5,871 nucleotides of DNA from Pseudomonadota bacterium. GTDB taxonomy: Bacteria > Pseudomonadota > Gammaproteobacteria > Burkholderiales > Burkholderiaceae_C. The DNA is taken from positions 1-5,871 of the forward strand of contig JAEXBL010000361.1 in assembly GCA_023394015.1 (NCBI GenBank). The letters run 5' to 3'. Position 1 is the stretch's first letter, and the number at the start of each line of letters is the position of its first letter. The notes beneath the pieces were generated by a model. The model saw only the letters and a list, made by a program, of their open reading frames with translations, made no database searches and had not been told where the DNA came from. A program made the translations under genes and the position numbers. Positions 1 through 5,871 of this stretch are shown piece by piece.

Positions 1-1
1 G

Positions 2-106
2 GAGCGACACCGCAGGCTGGTGATGCACCACGAGCGCAAGCCCATCTACGCCAGTGCCTGGGTCTGGCTGGCGCAGGCACGAATGCTGCTCAGCCGGTTG
101 GCATAG
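2..106 (+). CDS. C-terminal fragment of an IS5-superfamily-like transposase (5' end outside window)
   Basis: Reading from base 2, 34 codons are open from the window edge to a TAG stop at 104-106. The peptide begins ERHRRLVMHHERKP and ends ARMLLSRLA. A basic arginine-rich stretch, then an ER-K motif, then a short hydrophobic helix rich in W, L and A is the usual C-terminal pattern of IS4/IS5-type DDE transposases, where the segment follows the catalytic glutamate region. No catalytic residue is visible because most of the protein lies outside the window. It is the only plus-strand gene seen and it converges on icmF. Whether the element is intact cannot be told. The family call rests on remembered similarity of this tail and could be a neighbouring IS group; that it is a transposase end is more likely than not. 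Confidence 0.6.
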   Translation, partial: ERHRRLVMHHERKPIYASAWVWLAQARMLLSRLA

Positions 107-148
107 TTTATTTCTTCTACACCCTCCCAGCATTGTTGAAAAAATAAA
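107..148. repeat. AT-rich imperfect inverted repeat next to the transposase end, possible IS terminal repeat
   Basis: Bases 107-121 (TTTATTTCTTCTACA) and 134-148 (TGTTGAAAAAATAAA) are inverted copies matching at 13 of 15 positions, separated by 12 bases. The left arm starts directly after the transposase stop codon, where the right terminal inverted repeat of an insertion sequence would be expected. Read outward-in on the minus strand from about 129, it begins GGGAGGGTGTAGAAG, a G-rich start seen in several IS5-group ends. The other end of the element is outside the window, so no matching repeat or target duplication can be shown. The right arm also serves as the T-tract of the minus-strand terminator, so the pairing may be partly coincidental. 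Confidence 0.35.
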
Positions 149-166
149 GCCGAAGGCTACCATTTT
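138..166 (-). terminator. Rho-independent-type terminator for the icmF transcript
   Basis: On the minus strand this reads AGCC-TTC-GGCT (158 down to 148), a four-pair stem with a three-base loop, followed at once by TTATTTTTTC. The stem can be lengthened past a small internal loop, because AAAAT (minus, 166-162) can pair with ATTTT (minus, 145-141). It lies about 140 bases downstream of the icmF stop and is the only hairpin with a long T-tract on that side, so it is the best candidate for the end of the ppk2-icmF transcript. The GC stem is short, which limits certainty. Confidence 0.55.
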
Positions 167-232
167 CAGGGGCGGGCGGGCATGAATGCCGGCCCCAAGC
201 GGCCGTCAACGCTGCCGGAGTGTGCATTCTTT

Positions 233-276
233 CCCACGCAGTGGGGCCGCGCGCCACACCCGACGGGGCGGTCGGG
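233..276 (-). other. Two GC-rich stem-loops in the 3' untranslated stretch of icmF
   Basis: Two perfect small inverted repeats lie in the 140 bases after the icmF stop. CCCGAC (259-264) and GTCGGG (271-276) form a six-pair stem with a six-base loop. CCCAC (233-237) and GTGGG (241-245) form a five-pair stem with a three-base loop. Neither is followed by a T-tract on the minus strand, so neither is a classical terminator alone; they could protect the mRNA 3' end or be chance in GC-rich DNA. The rest of 167-298 shows no gene I can support. Confidence 0.3.
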
Positions 277-298
277 CGGGGCGTGGGCGCTGGCAGGC

Positions 299-3200
299 TT
301 ACATGCTGCGGCGGTACTGGCCGCCCACCTCGAACAGCGCGCGGGTGATCTGGCCAAGCGAGCACACGCGCACGGCGTCCATCAGCACCTCGAACACGTT
401 CTGGTTGTCGATCACCGCCTGCTGCAGGCGCTGCAGCATGGCCGGCGCCTCGGCCTTGTGGCGCTGGTGGAAGTCGGCCAGGCGCTTGAGCTGCGACTGC
501 TTCTCGTCCTCGGTGGAGCGGGCCAGCTCGATCGACTCGGGCACCGGGTCGCCATGCGGGTTGCGGAAGGTGTTGACGCCGATGATGGGGTACTCGCCGG
601 TGTGCTTGAGCATCTCGTAGTGCATGCTCTCTTCCTGGATCTGCCCGCGCTGGTAGCCGGTTTCCATGGCGCCCAGCACGCCGCCGCGGTCGGCGATCTT
701 CTCGAACTCGGCCAGCACCGCCTCCTCGACCAGCTCGGTCAGCTCCTCGATGATGAAGGCGCCCTGGTTGGGGTTCTCGTTCTTGGCCAGGCCCCACTCG
801 CGGTTGATGATGAGCTGGATCGCCATGGCGCGGCGCACGCTTTCCTCGGTCGGCGTGGTGATGGCCTCGTCGTAGGCGTTGGTGTGCAGGCTGTTGCAGT
901 TGTCGTAGATGGCGATCAGCGCCTGCAGCGTGGTGCGGATGTCGTTGAAGGCGATCTCCTGCGCGTGCAGGCTGCGGCCACTGGTCTGGATGTGGTACTT
1001 GAGCTTTTGCGAGCGCTCGTTGGCGCCGTACTTCTCCTTCATCGCCACGGCCCAGATGCGGCGCGCCACGCGGCCCATGACGGTGTATTCCGGGTCCATG
1101 CCGTTGCTGAAGAAGAACGACAGGTTGGGCGCGAAGTCGTCGATGTGCATGCCGCGCGCCAGATAGGCCTCGACAAAGGTGAAGCCGTTGCTGAGCGTGA
1201 AGGCCAGCTGGCTGATCGGGTTGGCGCCGGCCTCGGCGATGTGGTAGCCGCTGATCGACACCGAATAGAAGTTGCGCACGTTGTGGTGCACGAAGTATTC
1301 GGCGATGTCGCCCATCACCTTCAGGCTGAACTCGGTCGAGAAGATGCAGGTGTTCTGGCCCTGGTCTTCCTTCAGGATGTCGGCCTGCACCGTGCCGCGC
1401 ACGTTGGCCAGCGCCCACTCGCGGATCTTCTCAGCCTCGGTGTCGGTGGGGTCGCGCCCGTTGTCGGTCTTGAACTTCTCCAGCTGCTGGTCGATGGCGG
1501 CGTTCATGAACATGGCCAGGATCGACGGCGCCGGGCCGTTGATGGTCATGCTGACGCTGGTGGTGGGGTTGCACAGGTCGAAGCCCGAATACAGCACCTT
1601 CAGGTCGTCCAGCGTCGCGATGCTGACGCCTGAGTTGCCGACCTTGCCGTAGATGTCGGGGCGCGGGTCGGGGTCGGCGCCGTACAGCGTGACCGAGTCG
1701 AAGGCGGTGGACAGGCGCTTGGCCGGCATGCCCTCGCTGACCAGCTTGAAGCGGCGGTTGGTGCGGAAGGCGTCGCCCTCGCCGGCGAACATGCGCGTCG
1801 GGTCCTCGCCCTCGCGCTTGAAGGCGAAGGTGCCGGCGGTGTAGGGATAGCTGCCGGGCACGTTGTCCAGCATCAGCCACTTGACCAACTCGCCGTGGTC
1901 TTCATAGGTGGGCAGCGCCACCTTGCGGATGCGGGTGCCGGAGAGCGACTGGGTGGTCAGCGCGGTGCGGATTTCCTTGTCGCGGATCTTCACCACGTAC
2001 TCGTCGCCGGCGTAGGCCTTCTGCATGTCCGGCCATTGCTCGATCAGCTTGGCGGCGTCGCGGTCCACCTTCTCGGCGCGCTGGTCGGCCAGCGCCAGGA
2101 GCGCGGTCTGGGCGCCCTGGGCGCTGGCGCCCTTGTCCTTCTTGCCCTCGGCCTCGGCCAGCATGCGCGCCGATTCGCGCAGCTGCTGCACCTCGCGCAC
2201 CAGCGTGGCCTGCTGGCGCACGCGCGCCTTGTAGCTGCGCACGGTGTCGGCGATCTCGGCGAGATACCGCGTGCGCGCCGGCGGCACGATGGGCGTCTGG
2301 TTGGTGCTGTGGCGCACGTCGACGGCGGGCAGGCGGCCTTCCTTCAGCGGCAGGCCCAGCTCGCCCAGGCGGCCTTTCAGCGCCTGGTACAGGGCGGTCA
2401 CGCCGTCGTCGTTGAAGCGCGCGGCCTGGGTGCCGAACACCGGCATCTGGTCCGGGCGCTGGTTGAAGGCCTCGCGGTTGCGCTGCACCTGCTTGGACAC
2501 GTCGCGCAGCGCATCCAGCGCGCCCTTGCGGTCGAACTTGTTGATGGCCACGAACTCGGCAAAGTCCAGCATGTCGATCTTCTCGAGCTGGCTGGCGGCG
2601 CCGTATTCGGGCGTCATCACGTACATGGGCACGTCGACGAAGGGCACGATGGCGGCGTTGCCCTGGCCGATGCCGGAGGTCTCGACGATGATCAGGTCGA
2701 ACCCGGCGGCCTTGCAGGCGGCGATCACGTCGGGCAGGGCCGGGCTGATCTCGCTGCCGGTGTCGCGCGTGGCCAGGCTGCGCATGAAGATGCGCGTCTG
2801 CCCGTTCCACGGGCCGATGGCGTTCATGCGGATGCGGTCGCCCAGCAGCGCGCCGCCCGACTTGCGGCGGCTCGGGTCGATGCTGACCACGGCCACGCGC
2901 AGGCTGTCGTCCTGGTCCAGGCGCAGGCGGCGGATCAGCTCGTCGGTCAGGCTGGACTTGCCGGCGCCGCCGGTGCCGGTGATGCCCAGCACGGGCGTCT
3001 TCTTGCCCGCGGCGGCGGCCTGCACGGCCTTGACCAGCTTGGCGTCGGCCTTGCCGTTTTCCAGCGCGGTGATGAGCTGCGCCAGCGCGCGCCAGTGGGT
3101 TTCGGTCTGGCCCTGGATGGCTTCGAGCTTCTTCGGCGCGTAGCCGGAGATGTCCTTGTCGCAGCGCATCACCATCTCGCCGATCATGCCCGCCAGGCCC

Positions 3201-3610
3201 ATGCGCTGGCCGTCCTCGGGGCTGTAGATGCGGCCCACGCCGTATTCCTGCAGCTCGCGGATCTCGGCCGGCACGATCACGCCGCCGCCGCCGCCGAACA
3301 CCTGCACGTGCTCGCCGCCGCGCTGTTTGAGCAGGTCGACCATGTACTTGAAGTACTCCACGTGGCCGCCCTGGTAGCTGCTGATGGCGATGCCCTGCGC
3401 GTCTTCCTGCAGGGCGGCGGTCACCACCTCGTCGACGCTGCGGTTGTGGCCCAGGTGGATCACCTCGGCGCCCATGCTTTGCAGGATGCGCCGCATGATG
3501 TTGATGGCGGCGTCGTGCCCGTCGAACAGCGATGCGGCGGTGACGAAGCGCACCTTGTTGGTGGGACGGTATTCGGCCAGGGCCTTGAACTCGGCGGACA
3601 GATCGGTCAT
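299..3610 (-). CDS. icmF: Fused isobutyryl-CoA mutase with built-in G-protein chaperone (IcmF)
   Basis: Predicted cytosolic adenosylcobalamin enzyme interconverting isobutyryl-CoA and n-butyryl-CoA; some family members also act on isovaleryl/pivalyl-CoA. At 1103 residues it is close to known IcmF proteins (about 1090). Domains in order: B12-binding domain, about 20-150, with DGHDAA (30-35) placing His32 as the lower cobalt ligand, and a glycine run at 106-110; MeaB-like P-loop GTPase, about 200-415, with Walker A GTGGAGKS (212-219), DPSRRKSGG (245-253), ETSGIGQG (310-317) and base-recognition NKFD (357-360); a charged helical linker, about 450-550; then the mutase barrel and C-terminal region, about 560-1103, with SGYH (787-790) holding the catalytic Tyr/His pair. 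Phe608 (RMFAG) and Gln752 (GQNT) stand where methylmalonyl-CoA mutase has Tyr and Arg, favouring a substrate without a free carboxylate. The ATG start follows AGGAGG by six bases. Stop is TAA. It lies 40 bases after ppk2, probably in one operon. Often mislabelled methylmalonyl-CoA mutase. Confidence 0.95.
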   Translation of the reverse strand: MTDLSAEFKALAEYRPTNKVRFVTAASLFDGHDAAINIMRRILQSMGAEVIHLGHNRSVDEVVTAALQEDAQGIAISSYQGGHVEYFKYMVDLLKQRGGEHVQVFGGGGGVIVPAEIRELQEYGVGRIYSPEDGQRMGLAGMIGEMVMRCDKDISGYAPKKLEAIQGQTETHWRALAQLITALENGKADAKLVKAVQAAAAGKKTPVLGITGTGGAGKSSLTDELIRRLRLDQDDSLRVAVVSIDPSRRKSGGALLGDRIRMNAIGPWNGQTRIFMRSLATRDTGSEISPALPDVIAACKAAGFDLIIVETSGIGQGNAAIVPFVDVPMYVMTPEYGAASQLEKIDMLDFAEFVAINKFDRKGALDALRDVSKQVQRNREAFNQRPDQMPVFGTQAARFNDDGVTALYQALKGRLGELGLPLKEGRLPAVDVRHSTNQTPIVPPARTRYLAEIADTVRSYKARVRQQATLVREVQQLRESARMLAEAEGKKDKGASAQGAQTALLALADQRAEKVDRDAAKLIEQWPDMQKAYAGDEYVVKIRDKEIRTALTTQSLSGTRIRKVALPTYEDHGELVKWLMLDNVPGSYPYTAGTFAFKREGEDPTRMFAGEGDAFRTNRRFKLVSEGMPAKRLSTAFDSVTLYGADPDPRPDIYGKVGNSGVSIATLDDLKVLYSGFDLCNPTTSVSMTINGPAPSILAMFMNAAIDQQLEKFKTDNGRDPTDTEAEKIREWALANVRGTVQADILKEDQGQNTCIFSTEFSLKVMGDIAEYFVHHNVRNFYSVSISGYHIAEAGANPISQLAFTLSNGFTFVEAYLARGMHIDDFAPNLSFFFSNGMDPEYTVMGRVARRIWAVAMKEKYGANERSQKLKYHIQTSGRSLHAQEIAFNDIRTTLQALIAIYDNCNSLHTNAYDEAITTPTEESVRRAMAIQLIINREWGLAKNENPNQGAFIIEELTELVEEAVLAEFEKIADRGGVLGAMETGYQRGQIQEESMHYEMLKHTGEYPIIGVNTFRNPHGDPVPESIELARSTEDEKQSQLKRLADFHQRHKAEAPAMLQRLQQAVIDNQNVFEVLMDAVRVCSLGQITRALFEVGGQYRRSM

Positions 3611-3616
3611 GGGTTG

Positions 3617-3622
3617 CCTCCT
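3617..3622 (-). promoter_or_regulatory. Ribosome binding site of icmF
   Basis: Minus-strand AGGAGG lies six bases before the ATG at 3610. This strong Shine-Dalgarno sequence fixes the icmF start and shows that icmF has its own translation signal within the short gap after ppk2. I see no convincing promoter in the 40-base gap. Confidence 0.85.
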
Positions 3623-3650
3623 GTGAATGGGGTAGCTGGCGGTGCTGGGG

Positions 3651-4496
3651 TTATTGGACGACCAGGCCTTTCAGGCGCGGATCGTCGGGCGGGTAACGGA
3701 GCTTGAGGGATTCGAGCCGATCGCGCACCAGGGTGGCGATCATCAGGTTGCGGTGCGTCTTGCTGTCGGCCGGCACCACGGTCCACGGCGCCCAGTCGGT
3801 GGAGGTGGCGCGCAGCAACCGGTCGTAGGCGCGCTGGTAGTCGGTCCACTGCTTGCGCACGGCCAGGTCGTCCAGGCTGAACTTCCAGTGCTTGGTCGGG
3901 TCGTCGATGCGCGCCTGCAGGCGCTGGCGCTGCTCCTCGAAGCCAATGTGCAGCATGAACTTCAGGATCACCGTGCCGTTCTCGCTGAGCATGCGCTCGA
4001 AGTCGTTGATCTGGCGGTAGCGCTGCTCGGTGGTGGTCTTGTTGATCCAGCCGTTGACCACCGGCACCAGCACGTCCTCGTAGTGGCTGCGGTTGTGGAT
4101 CATGAACTCGCCCGCCGCCGGCACCATGGCGTGGATGCGCCACAGGTAGTCGTGGCTGCGCTCCAGCGTGCTGGGCGCCTTCCAGCCGTGGGTGCGCACG
4201 CCCAGCGGGCTGGTTTCCTTGAACACGGCGCGGATGGTGCCGTCCTTGCCGGCGGTGTCGGTGCCCTGCAGCAGCACCAGCAGCTTGAAGCGGCCGTCGG
4301 CGTAGAAGATGTCCTGCAGCGCGTCGATCTCGCCCGCCAGCTCGGCCACGCGGGCCTTGTCGGCGGCCTTGTCGCCGATGGAGAAGGGCTTGGCGCCCGG
4401 ATCGCAGTCCGCCAGCGCGAAACCCGCGCCGCCGGTGGGCACGCGCCAGCGCGCAAGCTTGGCCGCTGCTGCCTTGCCGTTGCCGCTCTTCGCCAT
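3651..4496 (-). CDS. ppk2: PPK2-family polyphosphate kinase (polyphosphate:nucleotide phosphotransferase), class III-like
   Basis: Predicted cytosolic enzyme that moves phosphate from inorganic polyphosphate to nucleotides. The 281 residues form a single PPK2 domain. Walker A is [10 protein letters not shown] (78-87). The Walker B-like stretch is [11 protein letters not shown] (134-144). The lid region (about 183-250) includes [13 protein letters not shown] (185-197), HWKFSLDDL (203-211) and [15 protein letters not shown] (236-250), all typical of the family. Asn135 and Glu140 in NRSHYE replace the Asp and Asn of DRSWYN found in class I and II enzymes; from memory this marks class III, whose members phosphorylate both nucleoside mono- and diphosphates. 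The [13 protein letters not shown] stretch also fits that branch. The ATG start at 4496 is supported by GGAGG seven bases upstream; an overlapping GTG at 4500 is in another frame. Stop is TAA. It is the first gene after the palindromic operator and sits just upstream of icmF, so a shared transcript is likely. Substrate preference is inferred, not shown. Confidence 0.9.
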   Translation of the reverse strand: MAKSGNGKAAAAKLARWRVPTGGAGFALADCDPGAKPFSIGDKAADKARVAELAGEIDALQDIFYADGRFKLLVLLQGTDTAGKDGTIRAVFKETSPLGVRTHGWKAPSTLERSHDYLWRIHAMVPAAGEFMIHNRSHYEDVLVPVVNGWINKTTTEQRYRQINDFERMLSENGTVILKFMLHIGFEEQRQRLQARIDDPTKHWKFSLDDLAVRKQWTDYQRAYDRLLRATSTDWAPWTVVPADSKTHRNLMIATLVRDRLESLKLRYPPDDPRLKGLVVQ

Positions 4497-4503
4497 GCAC
4501 GAG

Positions 4504-4508
4504 CCTCC
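4504..4508 (-). promoter_or_regulatory. Ribosome binding site of ppk2
   Basis: Minus-strand GGAGG lies seven bases before the ATG at 4496, an ideal Shine-Dalgarno distance that decides between this ATG and the out-of-frame GTG at 4500. Confidence 0.8.
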
Positions 4509-4516
4509 GATTTGGT

Positions 4517-4536
4517 TGACGTTTACGTAAACGTCA
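4517..4536. promoter_or_regulatory. Perfect 20-base palindromic operator, LiuR-like, upstream of ppk2-icmF
   Basis: TGACGTTTACGTAAACGTCA is identical to its reverse complement over all 20 bases and is strikingly AT-rich for this window. It lies 21 bases before the ppk2 start codon, just upstream of the ribosome binding site and immediately downstream of a -10-like box, a position suited to repression by a dimeric regulator. The ACGT-TTACGTAA core resembles, from memory, the sites of MerR-family LiuR regulators controlling branched-chain amino-acid and fatty-acid degradation genes in proteobacteria. That match is recall, not a search. No regulator gene is in the window. That it is a protein-binding site is likely; the regulator's identity is tentative. 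Confidence 0.7.
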
Positions 4537-4537
4537 T

Positions 4538-4543
4538 ATTATG
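4538..4543 (-). promoter_or_regulatory. -10-like box of the ppk2-icmF promoter
   Basis: Minus-strand CATAAT matches TATAAT at five of six positions, directly before the palindrome and about 42 bases upstream of the ppk2 ATG. I find no good -35 at the usual 16-18 base distance (only TGGCCC or CTGGCC), so the promoter may be weak, activator-dependent, or placed slightly differently. Confidence 0.35.
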
Positions 4544-4556
4544 CGGGCTCCCGACC

Positions 4557-4579
4557 AAAAGGGCCAGCCCCGGGGCCTT
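4557..4579 (-). terminator. Weak terminator-like hairpin after the TRAP permease gene
   Basis: About 30 bases after the TAG stop at 4608-4610, the minus strand reads AAGGCC, a GC-rich loop, then GGCCCTTTT. It can form a six-pair stem with one bulged C, of which two T residues of the T-run are part. An outer eight-base inverted repeat (GCGGGCTC at 4543-4550 with GAGCCCGC at 4586-4593) encloses it. The short T-run makes this a weak candidate. A terminator here would separate the TRAP operon from ppk2-icmF. Confidence 0.35.
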
Positions 4580-4607
4580 CAGCCCGAGCCCGCCTGGTGC
4601 ACGAAGC

Positions 4608-5871
4608 CTATTTGTACAGTATTTGCGGCAGCCACAGGCCGATCTGCGGAAAGACATACAGCAGCACGATGGCCAGGATCTGGATGCCCATGAAGGGCAG
4701 CATGCCCAGGAAGATCTGGTTCAGGGTCACGTGCGGCGGCGCCACGCCCTTGAGGTAGAAGGCCGACATGGCCACCGGCGGGCTGAGGAAGGCGGTCTGC
4801 AGGTTCAGCGCCACCAGCAGGCCGAAGAACAGCGGGTCGACGCCGAAGTTGTCCAGCAGCGGCACGAAGATCGGCATGAAGATGACGATGATCTCGGTCC
4901 ACTCCAGCGGCCAGCCGAGGATGAAGATGATCACCTGCGTCAGGATCAGGAACTGGGTCTTGCTCAGGTTCAGGCCCAGCACCCACTGCTCCACCAGTTC
5001 CTGCCCGCCCAGCAGCGCGAAGGCGGCCGAGAAGATGGCCGAGCCCACGAACAGCCAGCACACCATGGCCGAGGTCTTGGCCGTCAGGTACACGCTTTCG
5101 CTGACTTCTCTTTGCAGGCCGGCCTGGCGGTAGGCCAGCACGCTCCACAGCCCCACCGTGGCCACCGCCAGCCAGCCCAGCGGCGCCGGCAGCGGCGTGC
5201 CGATGCTGCCGCCGCGCCAGCCCAGGAACCAGCCCACGGCCAGCACCGCCGGCAGCCACAGCAGCGCCCACAGCCAGGCCGTCCGCCGCACGCCGCCGGC
5301 GCGCCGGCCGATCAGGGCATACACGTAGGCCAGCACGTAGCCGCCGAAGGCGCCCACGGCCGCTGCCTCGGTGGGCGTGGCCAGGCCGAACACGATGGAG
5401 CCCAGCACCGCCAGGATCAGCACCACCAGCGGGAAGAAGCTGGCCAGCAGCATCTTGAAGATCTCCAGCCGCGCCATGCTGAGCAGGGCGTAGTAGGCCA
5501 GCAGTGCCGCCGCGCCCACGGCCAGCACGATCCAGAACGTGGCCGAGGCGGTGCGGCCCTCGGGCGTGTCCGCGTCGGTGGCGGCGGGCGTGCCCGGGGG
5601 TTCTGCCAGGCTGCCGGCATCGTCCGCTGCGGCCTCCTCGCTGCCCGGTGGCTCTGCCAGGCCGGGGGCGTCGTCGCCGGCTTCGTCGCCCAAGGGCGGC
5701 TCGGCCAGCCCTTCACTGACCGGTGGCTCAGACAGCCCGTCGCTGACCGGTGGCTCGGCCAGGCCACTGCCCGGCGGTTCCGCCAGGCCGGTGCCGCTGC
5801 CCGAGGAATAGCCCGCGCCCAGGCGCTCCAGCCCCTCCGGCACCTCGGCCACCGCGCGCACGGCGGTGGCC
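4608..5871 (-). CDS. TRAP transporter large permease (DctM-type), partial: N-terminal part lies beyond the right edge
   Basis: Predicted inner-membrane subunit of a tripartite ATP-independent periplasmic transporter, importing organic acids or similar solutes with sodium or proton gradient energy. The frame is open to the window edge; a GTG at 5861 is most likely an internal valine codon, as the N-terminal helices of DctM are absent. About 420 residues are visible. First comes a soluble acidic, proline-rich stretch with six LAEPP/LSEPP repeats (5595-5789). Then roughly ten hydrophobic segments follow, with family marks ATPTEAAAVGAFG (5343-5381), GWPLEWTEIIVIFMPIF (about 4869-4919) and LQTAFLSPPVAMSAFYLKG (4746-4802). 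Two extra hydrophobic segments (about 5130-5282) sit where usual family members have a short loop. Stop is TAG. The small permease and binding protein are not in view and probably lie to the right. The family is clear; the substrate cannot be told. Confidence 0.88.
   Translation of the reverse strand, partial: ATAVRAVAEVPEGLERLGAGYSSGSGTGLAEPPGSGLAEPPVSDGLSEPPVSEGLAEPPLGDEAGDDAPGLAEPPGSEEAAADDAGSLAEPPGTPAATDADTPEGRTASATFWIVLAVGAAALLAYYALLSMARLEIFKMLLASFFPLVVLILAVLGSIVFGLATPTEAAAVGAFGGYVLAYVYALIGRRAGGVRRTAWLWALLWLPAVLAVGWFLGWRGGSIGTPLPAPLGWLAVATVGLWSVLAYRQAGLQREVSESVYLTAKTSAMVCWLFVGSAIFSAAFALLGGQELVEQWVLGLNLSKTQFLILTQVIIFILGWPLEWTEIIVIFMPIFVPLLDNFGVDPLFFGLLVALNLQTAFLSPPVAMSAFYLKGVAPPHVTLNQIFLGMLPFMGIQILAIVLLYVFPQIGLWLPQILYK
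5595..5789 (-). repeat. Six-copy LAEPP repeat region inside the TRAP permease gene
   Basis: The translated repeat [G/S]L[A/S]EPP occurs six times. Four copies at the upstream end are spaced eight or nine residues apart; two more diverged-spacing copies follow after acidic spacers (GDEAGDD, EEAAADD). At DNA level two neighbouring units share the 14-base CTGACCGGTGGCTC (plus strand, 5716-5729 and 5743-5756), exactly 27 bases apart, which points to in-frame tandem duplication. The segment is predicted to be disordered and lies between membrane parts of the permease. Confidence 0.8.

Noticed and set aside
117..1418. 433-codon minus-strand frame overlapping the icmF 3' half
   Set aside because: It is an out-of-frame reading of icmF giving an R/H/P-rich product. 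It runs through the terminator region and has no family resemblance.
182..1633. 483-codon open frame on the plus strand, antisense to icmF
   Set aside because: It lies wholly opposite a clear IcmF coding region. Its translation is a low-complexity mix of H, V, L, A and D with no domain, as expected from the complement of GC-rich codons.
1895..3706. 603-codon open frame on the plus strand opposite icmF
   Set aside because: Same mirror effect: long antisense frames are common in GC-rich genes, and the product shows only G/A/H/L/V-rich repeats without a recognisable fold or ribosome binding site.
3607..4500. Minus-strand frame starting at GTG 4500, overlapping ppk2
   Set aside because: It is a shifted reading of the ppk2 gene. 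The ATG at 4496 has the well-spaced GGAGG and gives the conserved PPK2 protein; the shifted product is arginine- and glycine-rich noise.
4516..4542. Plus-strand promoter TTGACG with TATTAT
   Set aside because: The spacer is only 15 bases and no plus-strand gene follows; it would read antisense into the TRAP permease. The TTGACG is largely part of the palindrome.
5859..5861. GTG as the true start of the TRAP permease
   Set aside because: The frame stays open to the window edge, no ribosome binding site can be seen in the remaining ten bases, and a start here would remove the N-terminal helices of the family.

Overview
This is a GC-rich window (by eye clearly above 60 percent G+C). Its three main genes all lie on the minus strand and look like those of a beta-proteobacterium. 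The order Burkholderiales, probably near Comamonadaceae, is the best guess, from codon use, a DctM-type TRAP permease of the style common there, and a single-chain IcmF. No rRNA or other taxonomic marker is present, so this placement is inference.

Layout from left to right. Positions 2-106 (plus strand) hold the last 34 codons of a transposase that resembles the IS5 superfamily, cut by the window edge. Positions 107-298 are non-coding. They hold an AT-rich inverted repeat next to the transposase end, a hairpin with a T-tract that fits a minus-strand terminator, and two GC-rich stem-loops just after the mutase gene. Positions 299-3610 (minus) encode a complete 1103-residue fused acyl-CoA mutase, IcmF: a B12-binding domain, a MeaB-like G-protein domain and a mutase barrel in one chain. 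Positions 3651-4496 (minus) encode a complete 281-residue PPK2-family polyphosphate kinase with class III-type motif residues. Positions 4497-4607 are a 111-base gap holding a ribosome binding site, a perfect 20-base palindrome that looks like an operator, a -10-like box and a weak terminator-like hairpin. Positions 4608-5871 (minus) encode the C-terminal part of a TRAP transporter large permease that runs off the right edge.

How the genes may work together. ppk2 and icmF are 40 bases apart, each with a good Shine-Dalgarno sequence, and probably form one transcript starting at the palindrome and ending near position 140. IcmF interconverts isobutyryl-CoA and n-butyryl-CoA, which links valine and fatty-acid catabolism. 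The palindrome resembles, from memory, the sites of MerR-family LiuR regulators of branched-chain amino-acid degradation, which would fit an icmF operon. The kinase in the same transcript could regenerate nucleoside di- and triphosphates from polyphosphate. That may matter for a GTP-using mutase or for acyl-CoA formation, but this is a hypothesis. The TRAP permease is probably the end of a separate organic-acid uptake operon lying to the right.

I see no clear unknown defence or mobile system here. The most interesting points are the operator plus kinase-mutase pairing, and the repeat-bearing, enlarged TRAP permease.
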